Below are positions 51,001 through 54,000 of a stretch of DNA of 64,000 nt, piece by piece. The notes under the pieces were generated by a model that saw only the letters and a program-made list of their open reading frames with translations, had not been told where the DNA came from and searched no databases. Made by a program: the position numbers and the translations under genes. This DNA is from Thioclava sp. SK-1 (lineage in GTDB: Bacteria; Pseudomonadota; Alphaproteobacteria; Rhodobacterales; Rhodobacteraceae): NCBI RefSeq assembly GCF_001705665.1, contig NZ_MDHA01000044.1, forward strand, positions 124,001-188,000, written 5' to 3'. Position 1 is the stretch's first letter; every line of letters starts with the position of its first letter.

Positions 51001-54000
51001 TTGCTGTCGGGCATCAATCGGTGCGGCATCCCTGACCCGCGCGATGGCGGCAGTGGTGATGCCATCAAATGTCACGGTGAAATCGTCAGCCGGGTCCGAC
51101 AGGGTGATCAGTGCGCGCGCATCTATCCCCGCACTGGCCGGCGCGACCGTTTCCACAACTGACCAGCTTGCGCCGGGCGCAGGCGGGGCCATCCACAGGC
51201 CCGGCCCACCCGCCATTGACGCCAAAGACACGGGCGTCCCCGCCAAACTGCCGATGAAGCTTAGGGTGAACCCCTGCGCACGGGTGCCGGTGACCACGAC
51301 ATTGCCTGCCCCCACGCCTGGCAGCGCCGCAAGCCCTGATTGCAACCGCGACCGCAAGACCGCGTCACTGACCGGGTGGCCCTGTGCATCCACCGAGGAC
51401 ACCGTTTGCGCCACACCGTCAAGCGCAAAACTATAAACCCCTTCGCGCGCCACGCTGCCACTGCCATCAACCATCGCAAAGGCAATATGCGTATTGGTCT
51501 GGATGCCGCCTTGGGTGATCGTCACGCTGGTGCCACCAAGGGCTGCAAGCGCATGGTCGAGCGCCTCCACCACGGTGCCCGACACCGCTGCTTCGCGGGT
51601 GATCGCGATATCGCCCGACAGATGGCCAACGCCATCCACCACAAGATTAAGACTGCCGGCCAGCGCCATAACCCCATCTTCGACCGAGGCAACAAGATCA
51701 CCGCTTGCCGTTAAACCATCCACACCCGTCACGCTGCCCACGCCAGACACTGCGCCGGTCACATCACCGTCGGCGCTGACATGGAATGTCCCGCTGGCGC
51801 CCGAAATCACAGCCTGTGCATTCCCGGCATTCAAGGACACATCCGCGCTGCCCATCACAATATCCCACGCAGGCGCGCCACTGGCATCTTGTCCCGATTG
51901 GATATGGAAAATGCCCGAAATCTCGGCCCCGCCCAGTGTCAGACTGCCGTTAATTGCCGTGGCAAACCGGTCCGCATCGGTGGCAATCGCGACGGCTCCG
52001 CCCGATGTCATTGGCAGTAATTGTGCCGCGCTGCCTGACCAATCAATCACCGGAGTCCCGCTTGGGCGCAGGCTGCCATCCACGGCCAAAGCGCGATTAA
52101 TCTCTAACATACCCAGCGTGACAGAGGCCTCTGCCACCGCCCCGACAGAAGCCTGCGCCAGCGTCGCACTTGAGGTCAACCAACGCCGCGGCCCGCCCGT
52201 CTCGGATGTGAGGATCAGCGCGATATCCACCCCGCCCAGCGACACAGTGGCCTGTCCGGCATAAAGACCCGCGCTTAGGCCCGCGCCGCCCAAAACCAAC
52301 ATATCGGTGGTGACGGTTTCAAAGCTGGTGGTGCCGTCGGTCGCGGTGGTCTTTACCTGAACGTCTTGTCCGGTGCGGGTTTCTAAGAACAGATCGCCCG
52401 AAAGATCCGCAATACCTGCGATTCCAGCAACCGCCGTTCCAGACAAGCGCAGCTGATCCACCGCCTGTTGTATCGCGATATGGTCATCCGCAGTGGTGAC
52501 CGACAGATCCAGCGCCACACCGGTGCGGTTCATACTGAAGACCATATTCTGAGCAGACAGCGTAATACCAGACAGGCCCTGCAGCGATACCGCGCCTTCG
52601 GCCTGCACCGCATAACCCGTGCTGCCATCCGCCCGCACAAACACCACCACCGCGCCGCGCGCCTGCGTCAATTCAGCCGTGGCGCTGCCCAGTCCAATCC
52701 CCGTAACCGACAGGTTATCAAAGCCCAATTCCAGCTGCTGACGGGTTGTCCCGCCCAGCGTAAACAGCCGACTGTCAATGCGCAGATCACCGCGCAGCGT
52801 CAGATCGCCCAGCCTTACAACAGCGCCATCGATACTGACCGATTGACTGTCGCGCGCCGATGCAAATTGCACCGCAACCGAGGAGCCGTTGAGCGCTATC
52901 ACCTCATCCACCGTGGCGCCCAGACGGTTCACCGCCACCTGCGCCCGACTGGCCGTCAGCCCCATCGCATCGCCCAGTCCGGTCAGGCCAACCGCACCCT
53001 GCGCCATCAGGGCGAACCCAGCCTGCCCCAGCGCAGTATCACGCATCACCAGTCCGAAATCGGCCTGCGAGACCGTGACGTGGGGACCATCGTGCGGACC
53101 GACCGTAATCTGTGCATTGTTGGCCGCGATTTTCAGCCCCGGACCAGCCACCGTCGTAGCCTTGGCCACTGTGAAGGCACCCGAGACCGTTGCAAACCCA
53201 TCCACACCCAGAACACCTGTGGCCGATATCGCGACGCTGGTGTCATTGCTGTCAAACACAAGCTGGCCCTGCGCCGACAATGTCAGCCCGTCAATCCCGC
53301 TGAGCGCCAGCGCACCAGATAAATGGCCCGCACGTTTTCCATCCGCGTCAATGCGCAGGCTTCCACTGGCCCGCGCGATGCGCAGCGCCACCGGCCCCGC
53401 GACCATTGCCCATGACACATCTTGCAATGTAACAACCCAGCCATCGGCCGCGTCGCGCGTGATCTGCATCGCCCCCGACAACTGCGTCTCGCCCAGATTT
53501 AGCGTGCCCTCAATCGGAACGGTGAACACATCGCCCAACTGATCCAGCACCAGATCAACACCGCTGTCCAACTGAAAGCTGCGTAGGTCAGACCAATTGA
53601 TCGTCGGCGCATCTGTCACAGCGGCTGCAACCGCACGGTTCACTGACCAGCCTGATGCGTCCAGGTCTTGCAACAGGTAGCTACCGATCTGTGCGTGCCC
53701 CATCGCGCCTTTCGACGTCAGCCAGGACCGTGTTCCATCGACCTCTTGTGCATAGACAAATGCCAGATCCGCGCCATAGGTCGCAAGCCCATTCCCCCCG
53801 CCAAACTGCGCCGCGATATTGCTGCCGCTCAGCGCATATTCCGTCAGGTTTACCAGTGTGTTATCTGACAAAGCCCGGGTGGTGTTGCTGATATCAAGTT
53901 CCAACACCCCCGAAACAGAGACTACCCCGTCAATCGTCGCTGAAAACAGCCCGTAAAGCCGGGTCGTCTGCGCGTCCAGATCGGCCCAAAGGAACGCACC

